A stretch of 23,979 nucleotides of DNA from positions 1 through 23,979 of the IMG/VR virus record IMGVR_UViG_3300020463_001383. The stretch is one strand, 5' to 3'. Under the pieces are notes generated by a model. That model did not search any database, was not told where the DNA came from, and was given only the letters and a program-made list of their open reading frames with translations. The position numbers and the translations under genes are program-made. Below are positions 1-7,191 of the stretch, piece by piece. Numbering within the stretch: position 1 is the stretch's first letter; every line of letters begins with the position of its first letter. This DNA is from a virus.

Positions 1-2
1 AA

Positions 3-557
3 TCTGATGATAGATATCGTACCCTTGAAAGTTTCTGGAAAGGTCAGGTCAACAGCAAAGTTTGGTTGATTGAACATTTAGAAAAGTGTCAGCAAAATAG
101 ACCATACAACATATTATTATGCGGCGGATGGAACGGAGTACTTGCGACACTATTGTTTAATAGTAGGCTAGATATTACTAGAATTGTAAGTATGGACATT
201 GATAATAAATGTGAAGATATTGCATACACCATGAACAAAGATTACGAAATGCAAGGCAGATTCAAAGCAATTACTTCCGATATGTTGGCTTACAACGATT
301 ATGATAAACACAATTTAATTATTAATACTGTCTGTGAACACATGACACCAGACCAATACAACGAATGGTTGAATAAATTGCCATCAAATAAAAGGATTGT
401 GTTACAGAGCAATGACTATTTCGGTCATGAAGAACACGTTAATTGCAAACAAACATTAGAAGAGTTCCAAAAAGATTGCAATTTAAATGTAGATATCGCG
501 GGTACTATGCCAACAGAAAAATATAATAGATTTATGATAATAGGAAATACTAAATGA
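3..557 (+). CDS. SAM-dependent methyltransferase-like protein, 5'-truncated by the window edge
   Basis: The frame is open from the first bases of the window, so this is the C-terminal part of a longer protein. A TTG at 66 is not needed as a start. A Rossmann methyltransferase pattern is visible: a glycine-rich loop (LLCGGWNGVLATLL), then an acidic residue ending the second strand (VSMDID), then AITSDML and a strand-4-like NLIINTVCEHM. The acceptor substrate cannot be told. The stop overlaps the start of the alternative oxidase gene by four bases (ATGA), so the two are probably co-translated. The fold call rests on motif pattern only and other Rossmann proteins are possible. Confidence 0.6.
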   Translation, partial: SDDRYRTLESFWKGQVNSKVWLIEHLEKCQQNRPYNILLCGGWNGVLATLLFNSRLDITRIVSMDIDNKCEDIAYTMNKDYEMQGRFKAITSDMLAYNDYDKHNLIINTVCEHMTPDQYNEWLNKLPSNKRIVLQSNDYFGHEEHVNCKQTLEEFQKDCNLNVDIAGTMPTEKYNRFMIIGNTK

Positions 558-1165
558 AAGCACCAGTAAATTTTTCAGATAGAGTTGCTTATAGGATTAC
601 AATGTTTTTACGTTGGATAGCAGATAGTTTTTTTAAAAAGAGGTATGGACACAGGGCAGTAGTTTTAGAAACTATCGCAGGTGTGCCAGGCATGGTTGCA
701 GGTATGTGGAATCATTTACGTAGTTTAAGAAAAATGAAACCAGACGACAGAGGTTGGATTAAAACTCTATTAGCAGAAGCGGAAAACGAACGTATGCATT
801 TGATGATTTTTATGAGAATAGCAAAGCCTAATTGGTTAGAACGTTGGGCGATTATTACAGCACAATTCATTTTCTGGCATTTCTATATGTTCTTGTACAT
901 ATTTTTTCCGCAGTGTGCTCACAGAATGGTTGCATATTTTGAGGAGCAAGCCTGCATAAGTTATACTGAATATCTAAAAGAAATAGATGAGGGTAGAGCG
1001 GAAAATATAAAAGCACCTAAAATTGCAATTGATTATTATAATTTAGATAAAGATGCAAAACTTCGTGATGTTGTTATTGCAGTTCGTAAAGATGAAGAAG
1101 GACACAGAGACGTAAATCACGACATGGCAGATCAAATTAGAAGAAAAAGGGCAGGATTAATATAA
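554..1165 (+). CDS. aox: Alternative oxidase (di-iron ubiquinol oxidase)
   Basis: The protein has 203 residues and matches the alternative oxidase/PTOX family over nearly its full length. These interfacial membrane enzymes oxidise quinol and reduce O2 to water without pumping protons. All six di-iron ligands are present: Glu39 in LETIAGVPGM, Glu79 and His82 in NERMH, the Glu130/131 pair in FEEQA, and Glu181 and His184 in DEEGHRDVNH. Other family signatures are the WIK.LL.EAENERMHLM stretch, the YTEYLKEID segment and AIDYYNL. The usual DEAHHR motif reads DEEGHR, which changes a non-ligand His but keeps the ExxH ligands. It sits between a methyltransferase-like gene (ATGA overlap) and a 2OG oxygenase gene (TAATG overlap). 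PTOX is known from cyanophages; this copy looks closer to bacterial AOX by eye, which needs a tree. Family assignment is very secure. Confidence 0.93.
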   Translation: MKAPVNFSDRVAYRITMFLRWIADSFFKKRYGHRAVVLETIAGVPGMVAGMWNHLRSLRKMKPDDRGWIKTLLAEAENERMHLMIFMRIAKPNWLERWAIITAQFIFWHFYMFLYIFFPQCAHRMVAYFEEQACISYTEYLKEIDEGRAENIKAPKIAIDYYNLDKDAKLRDVVIAVRKDEEGHRDVNHDMADQIRRKRAGLI

Positions 1166-1872
1166 TGATAATGAGCAACGAAGACATAGAAGAATATCAT
1201 AACATAGGTTTGGATACAGCCACAAAGGTCTTTAATAAATTTAAAGACGGAACTTTGCCTTGGTTAGAACTAGACATTGACTTTACAAAATTTATTAATA
1301 AAGAAGAATTAAATTCAGTAGACCCTTACTATGTGCCACACAGAAGTGACGAGTACGGCAACAAAGGTTGGAGCAGTTGTTGTTTACATGGTTTGGGAAT
1401 GGACTTAACTGAGGTAGCAGGACAATACGGATACGAAGATGAATTAAATGCTCCTTATGATTGGACAGCATTAACTGAAAATGCACCACTGGCTACAAAG
1501 TTTTGGAAGCAATTTCCTGCTGAAAGATATAGCAGAATAAGATTTATGAAACTAGAATCACACGGAAAAATTGAATGGCATGACGATCATCCAGGTCATG
1601 AATTGCCCAATGATCTTTGTGATTACTTAATTCCAATTAATGTTGCAATAGTAAATCCAGCATTATGTTACATGGAGTTGAAAGACCACGGACTTGTTCC
1701 TTGGCGCAATGGTAAAGTGTATCTAATCAATATCCTAAAACAACATAGAGTAGAAAACAATTCTAATGTTGACAGGATTCATATGATAGCACAGGCACAC
1801 ATTGGAAACAAACGTAAAGAATTTAATGAACTATTAGACAGGAGTTTGAAGAAAAATGGCATTCGAATTTGA
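1165..1872 (+). CDS. Aspartyl/asparaginyl beta-hydroxylase-like 2OG-Fe(II) oxygenase
   Basis: This 235-residue protein has the core of the AspH-type cupin oxygenases. RIRFMKLESHGKIEWHDD supplies the HxD iron ligands (His139, Asp141). A C-terminal segment KQHRVENNSNVDRIHMIAQ supplies the distal His194 and Arg204, the likely 2-oxoglutarate carboxylate anchor. The family hydroxylates Asp/Asn side chains in proteins or peptides, but small-molecule substrates also occur, so the substrate here is unknown. The ATG overlaps the AOX stop by one base (TAATG); a second ATG lies two codons later. It is one of five putative 2OG oxygenases in the island. Confidence 0.75.
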   Translation: MIMSNEDIEEYHNIGLDTATKVFNKFKDGTLPWLELDIDFTKFINKEELNSVDPYYVPHRSDEYGNKGWSSCCLHGLGMDLTEVAGQYGYEDELNAPYDWTALTENAPLATKFWKQFPAERYSRIRFMKLESHGKIEWHDDHPGHELPNDLCDYLIPINVAIVNPALCYMELKDHGLVPWRNGKVYLINILKQHRVENNSNVDRIHMIAQAHIGNKRKEFNELLDRSLKKNGIRI

Positions 1873-3247
1873 AGCACCTAATTTAAAGCACAAAAATATT
1901 ATTTTTATCTGTAGTACAAATTTTCATTTAATAAAAAATAATGCTACAAAAGAAACAATAATGAATATAGCAGAATACGGTATTACAAATATTACCAGTA
2001 ATGGTTACAATGTTTGGATTGCTATAAGTGAAACTGTAAGTTTACAACAAGCAGTCGACAAGTATGATTACGCAGTTGTATATACGCCAGACACTGAATT
2101 TGAAGGTGGTAAATTCTTTGAACATCTACACGAATTAATTAAGAAGGACTTTTTTATTGCAGGTCACGTGTTGGACAGAAAAGAAGGATATTACGAACTT
2201 CATGAACAATGCTATGTTGTTAACTTAAACAAATATAAAGAATTAGAGTGTCCAGATGTAGGCGAGGCAGAACCTAATGCAGAACATATGGATAATGAAC
2301 CTATACGTAGTGATGAAAACTTTCACGACGACTACACACCTTTATGGGTCAAGCCAGGAGATACTTCTAAGAAATACACACACAAATGGCATGGTTGGAA
2401 TCTTGTTAGAACTGCTTTAGACAATCGTGAAAATATCATTGTGTTCGATGAAGACATTAGACATTCAAAAAGATGTTATTATGCACCACACGAAACAGAC
2501 TTTATGGAAAATAGCAAACACATATACAACAAATACAATTTGAGTGCAAGTAGATTGTTTTATCCTATCAATACTGAAGAGGTGCTTGATGTTCCTATGA
2601 ATGGTCCAATAAGTCAGTTGATAATGCCGGCAAGTGGTTTTAATTGGGTAAGTTACTTGGACAAATATGGAATACTAGAGGAAAGAAATACGGAAGTTAT
2701 TTTTTATGATTACAATCCTACTGCACTTTATTATATGCAACAAACAATAGAAAATTTCGAAGGAGGGGATTATCATAAATTCCTTAAGAGTGTAAACAAG
2801 CACAAAACAAATGACTGGATAGATAGCAAGATGGATATTGCAGATTACATGAGCAAAGTCAAAAACTTCAACAAATACAAAGACGAGGTTAAATTTAAAT
2901 TTGTAGAATGTGATTTACTCAACGATTTCCATTTAAAATTAAAAAATGATGCCAACACAATATTCCATGTAAGTAATATTTTTGCATACGAGCCAACTGC
3001 TCCTTTTATAGGAACCAAGCATAGAGTTTACAAAGAAAATCAATTAATAAAATATCTAAACGAAAAATACGACAAAATTAACTTAATTGTGTCTGTACAC
3101 GCATGGGACGGATTTGTTGAATATCCTATACACTCAGGACCGATAAGTAAATTTACAGAATGCGACATTGAAGATTTAAGGGCACCTCTTTGGAGATTTG
3201 GTAAAGAATGGAAAAAAGAAACGGACATCGATGACGGACAGCAATAA
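1856..3247 (+). CDS. Two-domain protein with methyltransferase-like C-terminal half; function unknown
   Basis: The protein has 463 residues. The N-terminal part (about 12-170) alternates strands and helices (IIFICSTN, YDYAVVYTPD, FFIAGHVLDR, QCYVVNLNKY) and recalls a nucleotide-sugar-binding or glycosyltransferase-like fold, but no diagnostic catalytic motif was recognised. The C-terminal part (about 255-400) resembles a Rossmann methyltransferase: PASGFNWVSYL loop, VIFYDYNPTA, FKFVECDLL, FHVSNIFAYEPT. A small conserved-looking linker (WVKPGD, HGWNLVRTAL) joins them. The start overlaps the upstream oxygenase gene by 17 bases and has an AGGAG 11 bases upstream. The end overlaps the next radical SAM gene by 17 bases. 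The gene is certain, the function is not; domain calls are by pattern only. Confidence 0.55.
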   Translation: MAFEFEAPNLKHKNIIFICSTNFHLIKNNATKETIMNIAEYGITNITSNGYNVWIAISETVSLQQAVDKYDYAVVYTPDTEFEGGKFFEHLHELIKKDFFIAGHVLDRKEGYYELHEQCYVVNLNKYKELECPDVGEAEPNAEHMDNEPIRSDENFHDDYTPLWVKPGDTSKKYTHKWHGWNLVRTALDNRENIIVFDEDIRHSKRCYYAPHETDFMENSKHIYNKYNLSASRLFYPINTEEVLDVPMNGPISQLIMPASGFNWVSYLDKYGILEERNTEVIFYDYNPTALYYMQQTIENFEGGDYHKFLKSVNKHKTNDWIDSKMDIADYMSKVKNFNKYKDEVKFKFVECDLLNDFHLKLKNDANTIFHVSNIFAYEPTAPFIGTKHRVYKENQLIKYLNEKYDKINLIVSVHAWDGFVEYPIHSGPISKFTECDIEDLRAPLWRFGKEWKKETDIDDGQQ

Positions 3248-4649
3248 GTACTGGTTAAATCCAGAAGACACACAACTAGGTAAATGGCAAAGGGAATTAG
3301 CCAAAGTATCTAACAGTAATACTTTTTGTATTCTGCCTTGGATACACTTTGCAACAAGACCTAATGGAGATATGCGACTATGCTGTTCAGCAAATGCCAG
3401 TGGAGCAGGTTCAGATCATGAAGTAGGTATTATTAAAAAAGAAGATGGCACACCTGCAAACTTTGGAAAAGATACTCCTATGAGTGCTTGGAATAATGAA
3501 TATATGAAAAGTGTGAGAACAACTATGCTTAAAGGACAAATACCTGCTAGTTGTAACAAATGTTTCCAAGAAGAAAAAGTAGGCGTAGTAAGTAAACGTA
3601 TTTGGGAAACTGGAACATGGCACAAAGATGGTGTTGATATTCATGAACTAATAAGACAAACAAAAGAAGATGGCACTGTGCCTGAAGAATTAGTTTACTT
3701 AGATTTACGTTTAGGACACACTTGCAATATTAAATGTGTAATGTGTTCTCCACATGACAGTAGCAAATGGGTAAAAGATTGGCAGACACTAATGCCACAA
3801 TTAGAAAACAAGCACGTAAAGGATCAATTGCAATGGGGCAAAAAAGAATTCAATAACTTCTGGTATGAGAAACCAGAGTTTTGGGAAGAAATGTACAAGC
3901 AAATACCCAATCTAAAACAAGTTTATTTTGCAGGCGGAGAACCGCTTATGATTAAAGAGCATAAAAAATTTATTGAAGAAATTATAAGACAAGGATATCA
4001 AGACAAAATTTTACTTCGTTACAACTCTAATGGTATTTTAGTTGACGAAGACCTAATAGAATTGTGGAAAAAATTTAAAAAAGTTAAATTTGCGATTAGC
4101 ATGGATGCAATAGAAAAACGTGATGAGTATATTAGATTTCCAACAAATTGGGACACAGTTGAAAAGAACTTGCGTATGTTGGACGAAACTCCAGATAACA
4201 TACAAACAAGTTTAGCAACAGCAATACAAATATTCAATGTAAAACACTTACCAGAATTCATGAAATGGAAAGTACAAAGTAAATTTAAAAAACTTAATCT
4301 AGGCACTGTGCCAGGTGACATCCAAATGGGTGGTGGTCTTGTTAATATGCACTTGTTGTATATTCCTACTTTCCTAAGTATACAAATTTTACCTAAAGAA
4401 GATAAGCAAGAAGTAGAAGAACGTTTCAAAGAATTCAAAGGTTGGCTATGGGACAATTATAGACAGGACGATGATTATTGGAAACATAATCCTTATGGAT
4501 GGAAGAGATGGGACGCTGTGGTTAACCACATGAACGCACAAGACAATTCATACTTGTTGTCAGGATTTAAAGAATATGTTACTAAATTGGATGCTATAAG
4601 GAAGGTTGACGCCAAGCAAGTGTTTCCGGAGTTGTCGCATCTTCTATAA
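3231..4649 (+). CDS. Radical SAM enzyme with N-terminal twitch/SPASM-like domain
   Basis: The chosen ATG at 3231 gives 472 residues; an in-frame ATG at 3198 would overlap the upstream gene by 50 bases instead of 17. The radical SAM cluster motif is LGHTCNIKCVMC (Cys165, Cys169, Cys172), followed by AGGEPLM at 235-238 for SAM binding. Unusually for the superfamily, an auxiliary-cluster-like cysteine set precedes the core: Cys33 (FCILPWIHFATRPNGD), Cys51-Cys52, and Cys108/Cys111 (SCNKC). This is the order of the 'twitch domain-containing radical SAM' proteins. Enzymes with auxiliary clusters often modify peptides, but the substrate is unknown. The 3' end overlaps the convergent SGNH hydrolase gene by 56 bases. 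The minus-strand radical SAM at 7184-8449 has the same architecture. Confidence 0.88.
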   Translation: MTDSNKYWLNPEDTQLGKWQRELAKVSNSNTFCILPWIHFATRPNGDMRLCCSANASGAGSDHEVGIIKKEDGTPANFGKDTPMSAWNNEYMKSVRTTMLKGQIPASCNKCFQEEKVGVVSKRIWETGTWHKDGVDIHELIRQTKEDGTVPEELVYLDLRLGHTCNIKCVMCSPHDSSKWVKDWQTLMPQLENKHVKDQLQWGKKEFNNFWYEKPEFWEEMYKQIPNLKQVYFAGGEPLMIKEHKKFIEEIIRQGYQDKILLRYNSNGILVDEDLIELWKKFKKVKFAISMDAIEKRDEYIRFPTNWDTVEKNLRMLDETPDNIQTSLATAIQIFNVKHLPEFMKWKVQSKFKKLNLGTVPGDIQMGGGLVNMHLLYIPTFLSIQILPKEDKQEVEERFKEFKGWLWDNYRQDDDYWKHNPYGWKRWDAVVNHMNAQDNSYLLSGFKEYVTKLDAIRKVDAKQVFPELSHLL

Positions 4650-5307
4650 GTTTAAACACTTCTTTACTGCCCTCACTACCCATGTGATTCAGTCTAAACT
4701 TAAAAATATTTTGCAACCAAGGTAATTTATTTTCACACCAACCGCTAATAGGATCAGTTCTACAACTTATATAATATAAGGGTGTACGTACTTCTGTACC
4801 ATTGCGCCATCTATATAAGAAATTAATATCTTTCAATTGTGCTTCAGACCAAGGTTCTACTTTAGTATCCCCGAAACTCCATAGGTGTATAATTTTTCCT
4901 TTACATTTAGCAAGATATTCATTGTCTAACCAATAAGCCGCTGTTTGAAAATTAAGTCTTTCTTTGTCCCATTCTATTAAATGTTCGTAGTATTGTCTTG
5001 CCGCTTTGTGTTTTTTACTTCTATGAGCATAAGCACTAGGCGGAGTGATATCTCCAGTGCGATGATATATTCTAAAAGGATCTGTCCAAGCAAACACAAT
5101 GTAATCTAGATTTATAAACTTATGGAAGTTTTGTTTGAAATGTATCATAGTATTCCAATAACTAGAACCACTCACTCCAACATTTACAATTTTAGCATCA
5201 TACTTGTCCGCAAGTTTACCCATCCAATTATTCTTTCTAGGATGTGTTACAAAACTGTCGCCGAAAAAACCTATCGTCCTTTTGGCACTTGAACGTCCGC
5301 TATACAT
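4594..5307 (-). CDS. SGNH/GDSL-type hydrolase-like protein
   Basis: The block I motif is clear near the N-terminus (IGFFGDSF, nucleophile Ser18), followed by a block II-like NVGVSGSSYWNT. Near the C-terminus LNHMGSEG places His208 where the catalytic histidine is expected. The usual Asp three residues before it is Arg205, so the triad looks atypical. SGNH enzymes act as esterases or acyl/acetyl transferases on lipids and glycans; the substrate here is unknown. Start: an ATG at 5328 is also open, but the ATG at 5307 has AAAGG five bases upstream, giving 237 residues. It overlaps the upstream radical SAM gene by 37 bases and the convergent radical SAM gene by 56 bases. Confidence 0.75.
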   Translation of the reverse strand: MYSGRSSAKRTIGFFGDSFVTHPRKNNWMGKLADKYDAKIVNVGVSGSSYWNTMIHFKQNFHKFINLDYIVFAWTDPFRIYHRTGDITPPSAYAHRSKKHKAARQYYEHLIEWDKERLNFQTAAYWLDNEYLAKCKGKIIHLWSFGDTKVEPWSEAQLKDINFLYRWRNGTEVRTPLYYISCRTDPISGWCENKLPWLQNIFKFRLNHMGSEGSKEVFKLIEDATTPETLAWRQPSL

Positions 5308-6281
5308 ACACACCTTTCTTGAGTACAAAAAGTACTATTCACAGGAAATTGTAATTCAGGATCATCATACTTTAATCCTGTAAAATTACCTAATTCTACT
5401 CTGCAACCTGCTCCTAGGTATACTCTTTTGTCATAGTTAATATAAATTCTGTTGATACCTGCTCTACATTGATAATGACGCCAATCAGTAACACCATTTG
5501 TTACTGCCCAATAAGGATCAAAGTCTTTTCGTGACAATATCATTTCTCCTTTTTCATTTGTATCTGCAACGTACATATACATATCTCTGTTTAGTTTGGC
5601 ATCTGCTTTTTCGCTTATCCTATCTTGTGGTCTTATTACTTTGTTAAAAATATTCTTTTGATCCGAATTGTATGGATACAAGTCACGTTCATCTGCTGTA
5701 TCTGTCTCCCAAATGTGATGCAAAGGCTTTGCTTGTATTCCCCAATTTTTGTTTCTACTTGTTTTCAAATCCTCAATTATCTGCTTACACTTATCGAATT
5801 CATCTGGTTTAATCATTACATGACATATACTATCAACTCCTACGTCTATAAGAAAGTCACAAACTTCGACAATATGTTTTGTGTCTACAAATTCAGGATG
5901 AATACTAAAATGCACTGCAAAAAAATTTTTGTAATTGTCTTTCCACCACTGCATTTTTCTACTTCCATTTGTTATAGGAATAATAAAATTGTTTGGTTTA
6001 CTATTGATATATTCACACAGGTCAGCAAAGTGTTTATAAAGAGTAGGCTCTCCTCCACCAAACTTCCAAATGTAGTTTTTGATACCCATATCGCCATAGT
6101 GTTTATGTAAGCGATCTATAAATTTAATGCTTTCATCTAGATCAATCCAAGGAAAGGAATTGTCGTGTAGCACTGGCAAACAGTAAGAACAGTTGTAATT
6201 ACAAGTGTTGCCAAGTGTCCATTCTATTTGTAATACTCTATCAAATTCCTGGAATTTATATCCTGTTCTTCTAACTTCCAT
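5271..6281 (-). CDS. Radical SAM enzyme with C-terminal SPASM-like cysteines
   Basis: The 336-residue protein starts with a radical SAM core: WTLGNTCNYNCSYC gives Cys27, Cys31 and Cys34, and FGGGEPT at 75-79 is the SAM-binding GGEP. The C-terminus carries further cysteines in SPASM-like order: HYQCRAG, then GAGC, then CTQERCVC (Cys319, Cys324, Cys326), likely ligands of auxiliary Fe-S clusters. The downstream-neighbour-in-window gene at 6271-7191 is a paralogue (shared W.LG..CNY.C.YC....HDN and C....C.C.AD). The start overlaps that gene by 11 bases. SPASM enzymes commonly modify ribosomal peptides or carbohydrates; the substrate is not known here. Confidence 0.87.
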   Translation of the reverse strand: MEVRRTGYKFQEFDRVLQIEWTLGNTCNYNCSYCLPVLHDNSFPWIDLDESIKFIDRLHKHYGDMGIKNYIWKFGGGEPTLYKHFADLCEYINSKPNNFIIPITNGSRKMQWWKDNYKNFFAVHFSIHPEFVDTKHIVEVCDFLIDVGVDSICHVMIKPDEFDKCKQIIEDLKTSRNKNWGIQAKPLHHIWETDTADERDLYPYNSDQKNIFNKVIRPQDRISEKADAKLNRDMYMYVADTNEKGEMILSRKDFDPYWAVTNGVTDWRHYQCRAGINRIYINYDKRVYLGAGCRVELGNFTGLKYDDPELQFPVNSTFCTQERCVCIADVQVPKGR

Positions 6282-7191
6282 TTTTAACTTTGGTTATGTT
6301 TATGTCCGCGGCACACGTACACCAATCTCTTGTGCAGTCTATTGGCTCAGTAGGTTTTTTAAACGTGCCTTCGTAAATATTTCCTAAACTGCCTCCCACT
6401 CTACAAGTTGCTCTATGCACGTCGCCGTCCCAATTAATCATTAAACTTTCTAAGCCTGCGTTGCATTTCCAATTTTTAAATTGGTTAGTTTTTTGAATTA
6501 GCATATCATTTACGTTGCAAGTTTTTGGTCCATTGTCTACCAAAACGTTGTGTGGTGGATTATGATTTTCCAATTTCAAAAATTCCAATTCTTCCGGCGA
6601 GTACCGATTCATGTCTTCAAAGATATCGTGTGTTTTGGTCCAACGTATAGGTCTTAATGCAAACTTTATTTGCTCCGCAGAAAGGTGTCTACAAACGTCT
6701 CTTACGTCATTTAAACGACCAGGAAGCATCATTACGTGTACAAGTATATTTTTGTTTTGCGACCCTTGTGCGGCCCTTAAAATTGATTTCAATACTTTTT
6801 GGTAGTCGTATTCAAAGTGTAAACTGAATACCAAATGATCTACCAAATTGTCTAAAAGGTGTATGTAATATTTGCCAGTCCTTGTTCCATTTGTTGTTAC
6901 ATTTAACCAACTTAATTTTGGTCTTGCATATTCTAAAAGTTCTAAAAATTTTGGATGCACACAAGGTTCTCCTCCAGTAAAACTAATTCTTACTTTTGTT
7001 CTCAAGTCAGGCATTGAACTTACCAAATCATCAACTGCATTTTTTAAAATTTTTATATCTGTGTGCTTACTAAAATTATCGTGTATCTCTGCGGGACAAT
7101 AGGTGCAATCATAATTACATCTTTTTCCAAGATTCCATTCTACTTTTACACTTTCCTGCACGTGTTTATATAAGTGTTCAACTCTAAACAT
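6271..7191 (-). CDS. Radical SAM enzyme with C-terminal SPASM-like cysteines (paralogue of its neighbour)
   Basis: The ATG at 7191 gives 306 residues beginning MFRVEHLYKHV. An upstream in-frame ATG at 7245 would run far into the preceding gene and is disfavoured; the chosen start overlaps that gene by only 8 bases and has GGAG about 10 bases upstream. The core motif is WNLGKRCNYDCTYC (Cys25, Cys29, Cys32), with TGGEPCVHP at 72-80. The C-terminal cysteines (WKCNAG, ATCRVGG, CTRDWCTC) match the SPASM-like pattern of the adjacent 5271-6281 gene, which suggests a tandem duplication with later divergence. The spacing CxxxCxxC argues against QueE, whose motif is different, despite the QueC-like gene nearby. 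Confidence 0.86.
   Translation of the reverse strand: MFRVEHLYKHVQESVKVEWNLGKRCNYDCTYCPAEIHDNFSKHTDIKILKNAVDDLVSSMPDLRTKVRISFTGGEPCVHPKFLELLEYARPKLSWLNVTTNGTRTGKYYIHLLDNLVDHLVFSLHFEYDYQKVLKSILRAAQGSQNKNILVHVMMLPGRLNDVRDVCRHLSAEQIKFALRPIRWTKTHDIFEDMNRYSPEELEFLKLENHNPPHNVLVDNGPKTCNVNDMLIQKTNQFKNWKCNAGLESLMINWDGDVHRATCRVGGSLGNIYEGTFKKPTEPIDCTRDWCTCAADINITKVKNGS

Noticed and set aside
66-557. TTG at 66 as the true start of the first gene
   Set aside because: The frame is open to the window edge with protein-like sequence (YRTLESFWKGQVNSKVWLIE), so the gene most likely begins before the window.
3411-3644. Minus-strand open frames inside the plus-strand radical SAM gene
   Set aside because: They are antisense shadows of a gene with clear cysteine and GGEP motifs; their own sequences show no recognisable pattern.
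4019-4456. A 145-residue minus-strand open frame
   Set aside because: It is antisense to the C-terminal half of the radical SAM gene at 3231-4649 and has no motif or ribosome site.
5625-6110. A 161-residue plus-strand open frame
   Set aside because: It lies wholly antisense to the radical SAM gene at 5271-6281 and reads as a hydrophobic, Cys/Phe/Ile-rich mirror typical of AT-rich antisense frames.
6271-7191. QueE for the radical SAM next to the QueC-like gene
   Set aside because: The protein has a standard CxxxCxxC core plus SPASM-like C-terminal cysteines, which does not fit the small QueE enzymes with their altered cysteine spacing.
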